DNA of 64,000 nucleotides from Runella salmonicolor (GCF_024158025.1 NZ_JAMZEL010000006.1:124001-188000), one strand, 5' to 3'. Counted from the first letter of the stretch, positions 19,001 through 28,066 are shown. Numbers and translations are program-made. The notes: generated from the letters alone by a model not told the origin.

Positions 19001-19245
19001 GCAGTTGGACCCGACTCCGCGAGGCTACCCTTGCCTACAACTGGCGCAGCCCTTGGTTGAAAGAAAAACTCAAATTGGGTTCGATTAGTGTATCGGCTAC
19101 GGGGCGTAATTTATTGCTTTGGACGGATGTGGTGGGTATTGATCCCGAAACGTCGCTCAATGGTACTGGCAACGGTCGTGGTCAAGATTACTTCAACAAC
19201 CCAGGCTCTAAATCGGTCGTTTTTTCGGTCAGAATCAATTACTGA
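16009..19245 (+). CDS. SusC/RagA-family TonB-linked outer-membrane transporter (pair 2)
   Basis: 1078-residue transporter. Signal peptide through STYG at about residue 22, carboxypeptidase-regulatory-like domain (GSVLPGVNVLLKGTNTGANSD) at about 28-110, plug with LVIIDGIPMSN and ASLWGSRAANGVMVITT, then the barrel to the C-terminal VVFSVRINY. ATG at 16009 or 16018 both give the same mature protein. The partner SusD gene follows about 50 bp later. The downstream propeller-amidohydrolase suggests a peptide or modified amino-acid substrate rather than starch, but that is inference. Confidence 0.92.
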   Translation: MPIMKCSLLILLLGLIGISTYGQTRKITGKITDAENGSVLPGVNVLLKGTNTGANSDSEGNFALSVPSGGGILVVSFIGMSTQELPIGDQSNFLIKLKTDTKQLMEVTVTALGFEQNKDIQGATSSKVTGVAIARTGETGVINGLAGRAAGVQISRSSGDPGAGSYIQIRGQSTITGDNQPLVIIDGIPMSNSSIGESAGGVRQQSRLNDLNPNDIADVQILKGAAAASLWGSRAANGVMVITTKKGRNSNKVDISFSSSVSIDKVNLLHPMQDKYGQGVNGVFSPTASNSWGDKIENRSGGADEFNTTGQYFEALDGTKHYPITKKNSKETYNDQRINQVFRTGYFVDNNISLSGGNEQGTYYLSVGDLNQKGIIRGQSDYRRTTFRLNADRKFGDMLSLSTKTSYVKSKSNRIQTGSNVNGLYLGMVRTPPDFDDTDYKGYYYSSPTAAPILRQRSYRRYLGNDNPIYDSPLWVINELQNPTLVDRFITATEISFKPQKWFELKARGGVDSYTDTRKSYYPVGSAGSAFTGSYTEEMFKETELNFDVIARAVKDITPNISGTYILGWNVNNRDFLNLGYSMVNFLIPNGPMDASNSTAANRTPFDEERRIRTTRLYSTANFGFYDQVYLNLGAAAESGSPFGEKTDRTFLYPSVDMAWQFTKLDPLREIGWLSFGKLRGSYGVVGVQPQPYRSTTDFVTAEFSGGWGGTASGVAYGNGAFVQSSQQGDAFLRPERKTEWEIGSDMRFFRDRLSLGFTYYRNTIKDLLLEVAAAPSTGFTSRYTNAGTMSNKGWEGEVSAEVFRQGALDIQLIGNISRNINRVEDLAGTDQIVLGGFSTLTSSVAKVGYSLSALYGGTYLRKADGSLSLNANGFPQLAPTYGVIGDPNPKYRAGFGTNVNYKNFSLNVLFETFQGSTFAPNTQSVLYNFGTHADVGNEVTIPAGGLKNYDGKVFEAGSAVRGNIQDFGAGPVLLDQAWYTTLGQGFSALQEQFMVDGSWTRLREATLAYNWRSPWLKEKLKLGSISVSATGRNLLLWTDVVGIDPETSLNGTGNGRGQDYFNNPGSKSVVFSVRINY

Positions 19246-19297
19246 TAAAACAAATACGAGCCTTCCACATTTTTTAATCTCCAAAATGACACAAAAA

Positions 19298-20761
19298 ATG
19301 AAAAAATATATTTCAACCGCCGCCCTTGCCATCACGTTGTCTCTGACGGCCTGCGACTCCCTCGTGAGTAATCTTAACGATGATTTAAACAACCCGACCG
19401 ATGCGCCCGCAGAGCTGATGTTTACGGGTATTGAGTTGGCCGCGGCCTCGGTACACGAAGGCTACAACTCGCTTTTGTCGAGTATTTGGAGCGGCTATTA
19501 CTTCGGTTATGACCGTCAGTGGGCCGATTTTCACGTTTACAACGTGGCGGGTTCTTATTTTGACGGCATGTGGAGTAGCAGCTATTACGGTATTCACCGC
19601 AATGCACGCCTGTTGTTGGCCAAAATTGAACCGCAGGGCGTCAAGGTTTTAGCGGGGATGACCAAAGTACTCATGGCCCACAACATCGGCACCATGACAT
19701 CGCTTTACGGAGATATTCCTTTTTCGCAGGCGGCTCAATTGGAGGAATTTCCGAATGCAAAATATGATACCCAAACCGAAGTCTACGCTGGCGTGCAAAA
19801 ACTGCTGGACGAAGCCATCAAAGACCTCGAAACGGGCGTGGGCGTACCGCGTGCCGGCACGGATGTGCTGCTGGGTGGTGATCCCAAAAAGTGGATTGAA
19901 GTGGCCTACACGCTCAAAGCCCGGTTTTATACCGATACCAAAGAGTACCCATTGGCGGCGGCCGCGGCGACAAAAGGCGTAAGCAAAGCCACCAATTCTA
20001 TGTACATGCCGCACGGGGTTATTCAGGGACAAAATCAAAATTTTATTTATAACTTCTTGGCCGTGAGTAGGATTGGCGATGGGGCGGCCGTTACCAAAGC
20101 CAATGCGCCTTGTCATCTGTTAAAACTGATTGACCCCACGCTCACCACCACCTACCGGGGCAATGCCAAAACCGACGAAACCGCCCGTTTCAATTTTTAT
20201 TATTTGCGTCAGGGGGTTAATGTGCCCAATCGGGTGGAGCCGAATACCCAAAAACGGGCCACGCAGGTAGGTTTTATGAGCGTAGATGCGTCGTTTCCGT
20301 TGGTGACGTTTCAGGAAAATAAACTAACTCAGGCCGAAATGGCCCTACGGGCGGGTAGTTTTGCGGATGCACTTGCGTATCTGAATGAATACCGGGCGTT
20401 TATGAACACGGGTGGCGGCTACATCAACAGTGTGACAGCCGCCAATTTTTCGTATAAATACCTGCCTTATGTAGAAGCTGATTTTGTAAAAGGAGGCATG
20501 GAAAATACCGACGGAATTGCCCAAAATGATGCCCTCATGCGGGAAATTTTGGAGGAGCGCTACGTGGCTTTTTATTGTCAAACCATCGGTTGGAACGACG
20601 AACGCCGCAATCGCACCAGCCCAACAGGGATAAAGTTGACTCCCAACGCGGGGGATAAATTGCCCATGCGTTTTATCTATTCACAAAACGAAATCAACGG
20701 AAATCCGCTTTCACCCAAACCTGTGCCGGGGGTGTTTGACGCGATGGCAATTTATAAATAA
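19298..20761 (+). CDS. SusD-like outer-membrane lipoprotein (pair 2, SusD_2 type)
   Basis: 487 residues from ATG 19298; an ATG four codons upstream (19286) is also possible. A longer upstream reading frame overlaps the end of susC and is rejected, because the signal peptide with lipobox SLTAC (Cys19) starts here. The sequence belongs to the divergent SusD_2-like group: SLYGDIPFSQA, TQTEVYAGVQKLLDEAIKDL and the C-terminal ILEERYVAFYCQTIGWNDERR block. It should bind the ligand above the SusC barrel at the cell surface. Pair 1 has the classical RagB/SusD type, so the two pairs are not recent duplicates. Confidence 0.88.
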   Translation: MKKYISTAALAITLSLTACDSLVSNLNDDLNNPTDAPAELMFTGIELAAASVHEGYNSLLSSIWSGYYFGYDRQWADFHVYNVAGSYFDGMWSSSYYGIHRNARLLLAKIEPQGVKVLAGMTKVLMAHNIGTMTSLYGDIPFSQAAQLEEFPNAKYDTQTEVYAGVQKLLDEAIKDLETGVGVPRAGTDVLLGGDPKKWIEVAYTLKARFYTDTKEYPLAAAAATKGVSKATNSMYMPHGVIQGQNQNFIYNFLAVSRIGDGAAVTKANAPCHLLKLIDPTLTTTYRGNAKTDETARFNFYYLRQGVNVPNRVEPNTQKRATQVGFMSVDASFPLVTFQENKLTQAEMALRAGSFADALAYLNEYRAFMNTGGGYINSVTAANFSYKYLPYVEADFVKGGMENTDGIAQNDALMREILEERYVAFYCQTIGWNDERRNRTSPTGIKLTPNAGDKLPMRFIYSQNEINGNPLSPKPVPGVFDAMAIYK

Positions 20762-20785
20762 GCTCTTTTATTCGTAGTATTAGGA

Positions 20786-20829
20786 ACGTTTGCCCCTTTG
20801 CTGATTCAGACCAGTAAATGGGCAAACGT
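20786..20829 (+). repeat. Inverted repeat between SusD pair 2 and the amidohydrolase gene
   Basis: Perfect 10-bp arms ACGTTTGCCC (20786-20795) and GGGCAAACGT (20820-20829) around 24 nt, 25 bp after the susD stop and 46 bp before the next ATG. No T run follows directly, so it may be an RNA-stability or attenuation hairpin rather than a full terminator. Confidence 0.45.
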
Positions 20830-20875
20830 GTTTCCACCCAAACCTTTTTATTTTCTGTATCTTAACCTGCTGCAA

Positions 20876-23857
20876 ATGAAATTTTATACAATCGCATTTT
20901 TATTTTTTTCGATGCACGTCGCGGCCCAGCGTCTGGATTCCAAACAAATTACGGTCAATGAAGGAACCAATATGGCGATGGCGCTCTCGCCCGACGGCCA
21001 AACCATTGCCATTGATTTGCAGGGAACTATTTACACGCTTCCCGCCAAAGGTGGAGTGGCTAAATCACTGACCGATGGCATGGGCGACGACCGCCAACCC
21101 TGTTGGAGTACGGATGGGCAACGGGTTGCTTTTCAGTCGTATCGGGGTGGTACGTACCATATTTGGAGTGTAAATAAAGACGGAAAAGAGCTCAAACAAC
21201 ACACCTCTGGACCCTACGACCACCGCGAACCTTTCTGGGCACCCGATGGCAAAAGCATTGTTTGCTCATCGGACCGAAAAGGCAATTATGACATCTGGAA
21301 AATTGACCTTTCAACGGGTACCGCTACCGCGCTCACCACTCATTTGGAGCACGATTATACCCCTGCTTATTCGCCCGATGGCAAGACATTGGCTTTTGCG
21401 TCAAGTCGGGCCAATGGCGCGGGTATTTATCTGCTATTGGAGGATGGTACGGAAAAATTACTCGCTCCAGCGGGAAAAGGCACACCGAGCGCGCCCGCGT
21501 GGAGCAGAGATGGGAAATGGATTAGTTACCAATTATTGACTGTTGCCGAAACGTCGCTGTTGTCGGTCGAAGTGGCAACGGGCAAAATTGTTCCGTTGAG
21601 CAAAACGGGCGATGATGTGTTTCCTTTCCGGGCGGCGTGGGCGGCTAATGGGAGTATTTTGTATACTACTGACGGAAAAATCAAGCGGCGTGGTGACGAA
21701 GATGGTGGTAGCGTAGAAGTGCCGTTTCAGGTGACGATGACGGTCAGTACGCCCGTGTATCAACGAAAAATCTACGATTTTGACGGCCCTTCTTTAAAAA
21801 CAGTAAAAGGCATTCGTAGCCCAGTGGTATCGCCTGATGGCAAGCAAGTGGCTTTTATTGCGCTCGGTGATGTGTGGCTGCTGACGATTGGCCTACCTAA
21901 ACCCGTAAAGCTGACCGACGATGTGTATTATGAAACCGACTTGGCGTGGTCGCCAGATGGCGCAAAACTACTCTTTTCTGCCGACCGAACGGGCAACATG
22001 GATTTGTACACGTTGGAGCTTTCGACCCGAAAAGTCACTCAATTGACCCAAACATCTGACGATGAATTTCAGGGTTCGTGGTTGGCCGACGGCAAGAAGA
22101 TTGCGTTCATGAAACAGGGCCTGCGCAATACGCTGGCCGTGGGAACGGTGCTGCAAATCATGGATTTGACCACTAATGTGACCAAAGCGGTCTACAAACC
22201 CATGTTTCAGCCAGGGCAGCCTTCGTGGTCGCCGAATGGAAAATACGTGTTGCTGGCGGCACTGGAAGCGTATTCTTCCAAGTTTCGTGAAGGGATAAGC
22301 AAGTTTTTATTGGTCAATTCCGAGAGCGGACAAGCGGTTAGTTTCGATACGCCCATACCCTACCAAACCCCCGCGATGCGCTACCGCAACGGCCCGACTT
22401 GGTCGCCCGATGGCACCAAACTGGCCTACGTCAAAGACGCTTTGCTGTGGGTCATTGATGTCAACGAAGACGGTCAATTTAAGGGTCAACCTCGCGCCGT
22501 TACGTCGGAGTTGGCCGAAGCGCCTACGTGGACGGGTGATTCAAAATCGTTGGTGTATGTGGCCACCGACCACCTTCGGAAAGTAGCCCTCGCCGACACT
22601 AGCAAGCAGGATATTCCGTTTGATTTGACGTGGACCAACGCCAAACCCAAAGGCACCGTCGTGATTCATGCAGGGCGGTTGTTTGACGGGAAAAATGAAA
22701 AATTACTTACCAACGTCGACTTGGTGGTGGAAGATAGTCGCATCAAAGCAATTCAACCGCACCGCACTAATTACCCCGCCAATTACCGCAAAGTAGATGC
22801 GTCCAACCTGACTGTGATGCCCGGATTGTTTGAAACCCATTCTCACCTCGATGCGCAGTTTGGTGAAAAAACGGGGCGGATTTGGTTGGCCTACGGCATT
22901 ACGACGGTGCGTGAGCCGGGTTCTGACCCGTATGATGCCGTAGAGCAGCGTGAAGCATGGCACAGCGGTAAGCGCCCGGGGCCGTTTCACTTTTTGACGG
23001 GAGCCCTCACCGACGGTGGTCGCATTTATTACAACATGGCCACGGCCATCGGCTCCGAAGCACAGCTTAAACTCGAACTCAACCGCGCCAACCGATTGGG
23101 CTACGACCTTATCAAAACCTACGTGCGGATGCCCGATGAATGGCAGCAAAAAATCACCGAATATGCCCACCAAAACGGCATGACGGTATCGTCGCACGAG
23201 ATTTTTCCTGCTGCCCGGTACGGCGTGGATGCGGTGGAGCACCTTGGCGCAACGAGTCGCCGGGGGTATTCGCCCAAGCTGACCTCAACGGCCCACAGCT
23301 ATGACGATGTAGTGCAAATCATCAGTCAATCAAAAATGGTGATTACGCCTACATTGGCGCTTTCGGGTGGGTATTGGAGCACCATCACGAAAGATACGAG
23401 CCTGTTTGATACGCCGCAGTTTCGGCAATTGTATCCCGCCTATTACCGCGCTGGAATGTTGGAGACTGCCCAACAGATGAAAAGCCAGCCTTCGGCCATT
23501 GTGCTGAATTATGCCAATTCGGGCAAAGTTGCCAAGCGCCTGCTGGACAGCGGAGCGCGCATCACGAGCGGCACCGATTCGCCCATTATGCCCTACGGTA
23601 CGAGCTTGCACGTAGAACTGTGGAGCTACGTAGAAAGCGGGTTTACGCCCTTTCAAGCCTTACAAACGTCGATGATTAATGCTGCAAAAAGCCTCAATGT
23701 TGATAAAGATTTGGGGACGTTGGAAGTGGGAAAAATTGCCAATATCAGCATCGTAGAAGGCAATCCTCTCCAAAATATTCATGATGCACAGCGCGTACGC
23801 TACGTGCTTGTCAATGGAAAAGTATATACGTTGGAAGAGTTGTTGAAACGGCCTTAA
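20876..23857 (+). CDS. Exported beta-propeller/amidohydrolase fusion protein
   Basis: 993 residues from ATG 20876, chosen because it begins a signal peptide (FLFFSMHVAAQ). Residues about 20-590 are TolB/PD40-type propeller repeats with recurring SPDGK, WSPDG and SxDRxGNxDIW blades. Residues about 600-993 form an amidohydrolase: VIHAGRLFDGKNEKLL, MPGLFETHSHLD (HxH metal site), DAVEHLGAT and ITSGTDSPIMPYG with the catalytic Asp region. Related exported proteins hydrolyse cyclic amides, dipeptides or prolyl peptides. It follows SusCD pair 2 in the same direction, so it may process what that pair imports. Confidence 0.87.
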   Translation: MKFYTIAFLFFSMHVAAQRLDSKQITVNEGTNMAMALSPDGQTIAIDLQGTIYTLPAKGGVAKSLTDGMGDDRQPCWSTDGQRVAFQSYRGGTYHIWSVNKDGKELKQHTSGPYDHREPFWAPDGKSIVCSSDRKGNYDIWKIDLSTGTATALTTHLEHDYTPAYSPDGKTLAFASSRANGAGIYLLLEDGTEKLLAPAGKGTPSAPAWSRDGKWISYQLLTVAETSLLSVEVATGKIVPLSKTGDDVFPFRAAWAANGSILYTTDGKIKRRGDEDGGSVEVPFQVTMTVSTPVYQRKIYDFDGPSLKTVKGIRSPVVSPDGKQVAFIALGDVWLLTIGLPKPVKLTDDVYYETDLAWSPDGAKLLFSADRTGNMDLYTLELSTRKVTQLTQTSDDEFQGSWLADGKKIAFMKQGLRNTLAVGTVLQIMDLTTNVTKAVYKPMFQPGQPSWSPNGKYVLLAALEAYSSKFREGISKFLLVNSESGQAVSFDTPIPYQTPAMRYRNGPTWSPDGTKLAYVKDALLWVIDVNEDGQFKGQPRAVTSELAEAPTWTGDSKSLVYVATDHLRKVALADTSKQDIPFDLTWTNAKPKGTVVIHAGRLFDGKNEKLLTNVDLVVEDSRIKAIQPHRTNYPANYRKVDASNLTVMPGLFETHSHLDAQFGEKTGRIWLAYGITTVREPGSDPYDAVEQREAWHSGKRPGPFHFLTGALTDGGRIYYNMATAIGSEAQLKLELNRANRLGYDLIKTYVRMPDEWQQKITEYAHQNGMTVSSHEIFPAARYGVDAVEHLGATSRRGYSPKLTSTAHSYDDVVQIISQSKMVITPTLALSGGYWSTITKDTSLFDTPQFRQLYPAYYRAGMLETAQQMKSQPSAIVLNYANSGKVAKRLLDSGARITSGTDSPIMPYGTSLHVELWSYVESGFTPFQALQTSMINAAKSLNVDKDLGTLEVGKIANISIVEGNPLQNIHDAQRVRYVLVNGKVYTLEELLKRP

Positions 23858-23869
23858 GCCGCATTTTTT

Positions 23870-23919
23870 CACACAAAGTCGCAGAGACGCAAAGAGTCTG
23901 TTTTCGGCGACTTTGCGTG
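23870..23919. repeat. Nested inverted repeat between convergent genes
   Basis: Outer arms CACACAAAGTCGC (23870-23882) and GCGACTTTGCGTG (23907-23919) pair with one mismatch, and a small inner AGAC...GTCT hairpin lies in the loop. The CGCAGAGACGCAAAG core resembles a widespread dispersed Bacteroidota intergenic repeat. It may act as a terminator for both flanking genes. Confidence 0.55.
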
Positions 23920-23926
23920 AGTAAAC

Positions 23927-24382
23927 TTAGTCTTGGGTCGTTTCTAAATCACATTCCATGCGGTACATATCGAAGCCTTCGGCCCAAAAATCTTCCACGA
24001 TTTCTTTGAGTTCGAGACCGAATTTTTGATAAAAAGGATACACCAACTGCGACGTTCGGACCGAAATGGTTTTTATCCCTTCCATTTCCCTGATTCTTTC
24101 GATTCTGTACTTTGTCAAAGCACTGCCAATGCCTTTTCCTTGGTGGTCAGGATGTACAATATCCCAAGATATTTTGGCCGTGAGGCCGTCGTCGGCGAGG
24201 TTGATGCCGCCGCAACCAACCACCACGCCAGCTATCTCCACCACGTAATAGTATTCGACGTGGTGCGCTAAATAATACACTAAATCTTCCTCCTCGTCGG
24301 GCGAAAAGTACTCGGGGGTGTTGAGACGTAGGAGTTGGATAATCTGTTCTTGATCAGCACTTTTGTATTTTCTTATCTCCAT
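23927..24382 (-). CDS. GNAT-family N-acetyltransferase
   Basis: 151-residue acetyl-CoA-dependent acyltransferase. The acetyl-CoA loop is DHQGKGIGSALTKYRIERI (motif A, Q/RxxGxG/A), preceded by the VVGCGGINL strand and followed by VYPFYQKFGLELKEI, which is motif B. The substrate is unknown. It is the last gene of a minus-strand operon, 11 bp after the DUF202 gene. Confidence 0.85.
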   Translation of the reverse strand: MEIRKYKSADQEQIIQLLRLNTPEYFSPDEEEDLVYYLAHHVEYYYVVEIAGVVVGCGGINLADDGLTAKISWDIVHPDHQGKGIGSALTKYRIERIREMEGIKTISVRTSQLVYPFYQKFGLELKEIVEDFWAEGFDMYRMECDLETTQD

Positions 24383-24393
24383 TGGATGGGTAT

Positions 24394-24693
24394 TTATTCG
24401 AGATGCTCTTTTTTGTAATTGCCAATGTGGATTTCACTTTCCTTTATTTTTTTGCTTTGTCTGAAATAGTTGACAGTACCCACGGTGAGAAGGCTGAATG
24501 AACACCCAAAGAAGAGGAGTTGAATGGACAAAGCGCTTTCTATTTTCAACAGACTTTTCATGCTTAGCCCAGCCACTAGAAAATACATCGACGTGCGCAA
24601 AAATGACAAAAAAGTGGATTGATTGGCCAAAATTGTTCGTTGGATGGCCAGTTTTTCCCGTAAAATCAGGTCCTTGTTTTGAGTGTTGTCCAT
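24394..24693 (-). CDS. DUF202-family inner-membrane protein
   Basis: 99 residues with two predicted membrane helices (about 34-52 and 56-76). The ANQSTFLSFLRTSMYFL segment matches the NERTFLAWIRT-like signature of DUF202 (YidH) proteins, whose role is unknown. It lies 19 bp after the glycoside-hydrolase-like gene and 11 bp before the acetyltransferase, so the three are probably one operon. Confidence 0.8.
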   Translation of the reverse strand: MDNTQNKDLILREKLAIQRTILANQSTFLSFLRTSMYFLVAGLSMKSLLKIESALSIQLLFFGCSFSLLTVGTVNYFRQSKKIKESEIHIGNYKKEHLE

Positions 24694-24712
24694 TTTCTAG
24701 TGGCTGTTTTTT

Positions 24713-27130
24713 TTACTTGATAAGTTCTAAACGAACAGCGTTCCCCGAAACTGAAACCTGCTCTATATCGCCGACGGTTTGGGGTTGCACCAGTTTGCCG
24801 TTCAAAATCCATCGGGCATATTTGCCTTTGGGCTGGGCCAAAACGATTTTCCAATCGGCTGATTTTTGGTTGATATTAAACGTATCGCTGCCCGTCGTTT
24901 GTTTGAACGTAACCGAAATTTCATTTGTTCCGACGATCACATTTTCAATTTTTCCTTCTGTCAAGGCGGCAGGGAGCAGCGGCGAAAGCGTGATTTGTTT
25001 TTGGTAGGCGAGGGGCTTGATGCCAAAAAACTGCTTGATGATGGGCTCCCCAAAAGCGTACATGTTCCAGGCTTGGGTCATCATGCCGTAGTCGGGCGAA
25101 ACCTCATAAATGGAGCCGGGAAACGCGTAACTAAACGACTTGGTCATCTTTTTGAGCAAATTATATGCCTCATTAGGGCGACCATAGTTGTTTTCGGCCA
25201 CGGCTTGCACCCCCGTGGGTAGCGTCATGACGGCACCCGTGTAGGTAAATATTTTTTTGTCGGATACGGCTGCAAAAGAGCCTTCATCGGTGCCAGCTGT
25301 TTCGTCGCGGTCGATGCCCGTCACAAACATTCCGAAGGGGTTGGTAAATTTTTTGGCGGTTTCCAACGCCGCAAGGGCCTTTTCTTTGTCGGCAATGCCC
25401 ATTTCCATCGGGGTATTGACGACCCAGTTGTGGTGCATCACAAATCCCTTTTTCAGGCCAGCTTCGTAAGTTTCAATTTTGGCTTTTGTGTCTTTGAGTT
25501 CTTTGACTGCCCAAGGTTTTTTGAGGGTATCGGCGCGCACGATGGCATCTTGGGCCAAATGCAATGCTTGTTCTTTGGTGCCGATAAAATCAGCATACGA
25601 GCCAAATTCTTCCACCCAAAAGTCTTTATTGATTTTTGCTTTGATGAGGTCTGCTTTGCCTTGGTAGTTTTTTACCAACGCATTCTTTCCCAAAATCGCC
25701 GCCATTTGGGCCGCATCGGCAAAGCCTTTTTGGGAGTAGGCCGCTACGTCAATCATCTCGGAATTCATGCCGTGAATCTCCATCATTCCAAAGCCATCGG
25801 GCAGCGAATTGCCGTCTTTGTCGTTTTCTTTGATGAGCCAATCCAGCCCTTTTTCAATGCCAGGAAAGTATTTGTTCAGAAATGCTCGGTCGCCCGTCCA
25901 GCAAAAAACATCCCAAATCAGGGACGCAAATTGTGGCGTTTCGTTGACGTTGCCCGGATTAAAAACCGCCCCATTCGTAGATACTTCATGAACGATTCGG
26001 CCGTTGCCGTTGGTCTTTTCGGAGATGCGATGGATGAGGTCAATCGTGCTGTAAGTCAGCGACTTTTGGCCAGTAGCAACCAGCCCTTTGAGGGTGTAGA
26101 CCATGTCTCCACCAAACCACCACGGATAATCGGGCAGGCCTGCACTCACGCCCCGGCCTTGGCCCGCCACGTCGACGATGAGCCAGTCGGTGTTGTATTT
26201 GACCCAACGAAACGCCGTTTCAAGTTCTTTGTCGTTGAGCGTAATGCGGGATTTTTGATTGATTTGCTCAAATCTTGCTTTCTTTTTTGAAACCAACGCA
26301 AAGGCATTTTCGCGCACTTCCTTAAAGGCCTGAATGGCCTCGGCTTCGCTTTTGGAAGACCCCGCAATAATCAACGGAAAGCTAAAAACGCCATTCGGCG
26401 CGATTTCAAAGGTGTATTGGGTGCGGGTCGTTGAGGCGTTGGGCTTGGTGAGATTGGCTTCTGAAGTACTTGAGGGGGTTCCCTTTATGCTAGAACCATA
26501 CACCGCATACCACGGATTGAGGGCGTCTTTGGCGACCCAAAAATTGTCCACCGAATGATAGGTCGCGGCATCTTTCCCGTCCACCATTCCGGTGCGCTCA
26601 CCCAGCCAAACGGGCATGAGGTTGGAAATAGCTTTGAGGTCTAGCGTCACATTGAGTTTTTTGTTGGTCTTGTTTTTGACCAAAAACTCGACGTAGACCG
26701 CACTTTTTCCATCGGGTACAAATTGAAGGCGTTCGACGGTTATTTTTTCTGAAAAAGTATTGAAAATATGTTTGTTGCCAAACGGGTAATTGACAAACGC
26801 ATCGGCCTTGGTGAGAGCTACGGTGGCACCGTCGGTGGTGACGCTCGCCTCAAAACCGTCCATGAGTTTGATGGGATGATGCCAAATGCCGCCCATTTCG
26901 CCTTTGACGTGCCAGCCCAAATCGGGAAACGTGCCGTTTTGGTGACCTACCATGTAGAGCCGGTCACCAGCGGTGTTGAAAGGACTATCGAGGTAGTTTG
27001 GTCGGCCAGTGATGCTTTCGGCATGGGCAAAAACGGGGGCAATGCTTTGCGGAATAACCTTTTGCGCGGGAAGGTAAAAGCTGATTCCTGACGCGAAAAA
27101 GAATCCAAGGAAGTGTTTATGTTTCATCAT
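24713..27130 (-). CDS. Exported six-hairpin glycosidase-like protein (debranching-enzyme type)
   Basis: 805 residues, signal peptide at about 1-22 (FASGISFYLPAQ). An N-terminal beta-sandwich (about 30-300) precedes an (alpha/alpha)6 toroid with DYPWWFGGDMVYTLKGL, SLIWDVFCWTGDRAFL and DGNSLPDGFGMMEIHGM. This arrangement resembles glycogen-debranching or GH63-like enzymes. Acidic residues that could be catalytic are in the PDGFGMMEIHG and GIDRDETAGTDEGS segments, but I cannot assign a family or substrate with certainty. It is first in an operon with DUF202 and GNAT genes. Two adjacent ATGs (27130, 27127) are alternatives. Confidence 0.7.
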   Translation of the reverse strand: MMKHKHFLGFFFASGISFYLPAQKVIPQSIAPVFAHAESITGRPNYLDSPFNTAGDRLYMVGHQNGTFPDLGWHVKGEMGGIWHHPIKLMDGFEASVTTDGATVALTKADAFVNYPFGNKHIFNTFSEKITVERLQFVPDGKSAVYVEFLVKNKTNKKLNVTLDLKAISNLMPVWLGERTGMVDGKDAATYHSVDNFWVAKDALNPWYAVYGSSIKGTPSSTSEANLTKPNASTTRTQYTFEIAPNGVFSFPLIIAGSSKSEAEAIQAFKEVRENAFALVSKKKARFEQINQKSRITLNDKELETAFRWVKYNTDWLIVDVAGQGRGVSAGLPDYPWWFGGDMVYTLKGLVATGQKSLTYSTIDLIHRISEKTNGNGRIVHEVSTNGAVFNPGNVNETPQFASLIWDVFCWTGDRAFLNKYFPGIEKGLDWLIKENDKDGNSLPDGFGMMEIHGMNSEMIDVAAYSQKGFADAAQMAAILGKNALVKNYQGKADLIKAKINKDFWVEEFGSYADFIGTKEQALHLAQDAIVRADTLKKPWAVKELKDTKAKIETYEAGLKKGFVMHHNWVVNTPMEMGIADKEKALAALETAKKFTNPFGMFVTGIDRDETAGTDEGSFAAVSDKKIFTYTGAVMTLPTGVQAVAENNYGRPNEAYNLLKKMTKSFSYAFPGSIYEVSPDYGMMTQAWNMYAFGEPIIKQFFGIKPLAYQKQITLSPLLPAALTEGKIENVIVGTNEISVTFKQTTGSDTFNINQKSADWKIVLAQPKGKYARWILNGKLVQPQTVGDIEQVSVSGNAVRLELIK

Positions 27131-27260
27131 AGGTTTGAATAATTATCGCCCCTAAATTAGTATAATTACAGACACTCTACGCAAGGAGTTCAATTTGGAA
27201 TAGCGTAGTTGACTTTCCATCTTATTTGTGTTACCCATAATTTGGTAATAGGCCATCGGC

Positions 27261-27290
27261 TTGTGTAATGTCCTATTTTTTGTACTTTTG
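27261..27290 (+). promoter_or_regulatory. Bacteroidota promoter upstream of the SDR-like gene
   Basis: TTG at 27261-27263, 19 bp spacer, then TACTTTTG at 27283-27290. Start predicted near 27296, giving a leader of about 125 nt to the ATG at 27422. Confidence 0.6.
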
Positions 27291-27421
27291 ACCTATTAAA
27301 ATCTCTTTATAAAATATTGACGCTTCTTGTTACGAAAGTCCAAAAGGCTTTTGCTGGTTCGTTTTGTCTATTTGGATAAATACGGATGTAATTGTTTGCT
27401 CAAATTTTATAAAGAACGAGA

Positions 27422-28066
27422 ATGAAAAATAATATAAAAATTGCAGTAATTGGCGGTACGGGTAAATCAGGGAAATACCTCGTAAAGCAACTAATAAATC
27501 AAGGGTTTCAACTCAAAATTCTTCTCAGAAACCCCGATAATTTTCCTATCAATAGCCCACTTATCGAAGTTGTTAAGGGTGATGTAACGATTTACAGCAC
27601 CGTCGATACCTTGGTTAAAGGTTGTCACGCCGTAATTAGCACACTAGGTTTGGGAATTCCTCCAAGTGCACCTACCATCTTTAGCGAATCAACTGCCAAT
27701 GTTATTCAGGCGATGAACAAGTATAATGTTCATCGTTATATCGTAACTACTGGGCTGAACGTGGATACTCCTTTGGATAATAAAAGCCCCAAAACAGCTT
27801 TCGCAACAGAATGGATGAGAAAAAAATATCCCATTTCAACGGCTAACAAGCAGTCTGAATTTGAGATTTTGACAAATAGTGAGGTTGATTGGACTTTAGT
27901 AAGACTTCCTTTAATTGAACAAACCGACGAATATGGTCAAATTCGTGTCAGTTTGGAAGATTGTCTTGGGGACAAAATAAGCGCGACAGATTTGGCACAT
28001 TTTCTTATTCAACAGCTGTTTACCCAAACGTTTGTTAAAAAAGCGCCATTTATTGCCAGTGTCTAA
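27422..28066 (+). CDS. NAD(P)-binding atypical SDR/NmrA-like protein
   Basis: 214 residues, cytoplasmic. The N-terminal KIAVIGGTGKSGKYLVKQLI is a Rossmann glycine-rich loop (GGTGxxG), followed by LLRNP and VVKGDVTIYSTVDTLVKGCHAVISTLG, the layout of NAD(P)H-binding NmrA-like proteins. The active-site YxxxK of classical SDRs is replaced or absent, so it may sense or reduce with NAD(P) rather than act as a standard dehydrogenase. A convergent hairpin separates it from arr. Confidence 0.83.
   Translation: MKNNIKIAVIGGTGKSGKYLVKQLINQGFQLKILLRNPDNFPINSPLIEVVKGDVTIYSTVDTLVKGCHAVISTLGLGIPPSAPTIFSESTANVIQAMNKYNVHRYIVTTGLNVDTPLDNKSPKTAFATEWMRKKYPISTANKQSEFEILTNSEVDWTLVRLPLIEQTDEYGQIRVSLEDCLGDKISATDLAHFLIQQLFTQTFVKKAPFIASV

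Noticed and set aside
19088..19297. Long N-terminal extension of SusD pair 2
   Set aside because: It overlaps the susC end and the lipoprotein signal begins at 19298.
25430..26290. Plus-strand open frame opposite the glycosidase-like gene
   Set aside because: Shadow of a well-supported gene; no domain, no start signal.
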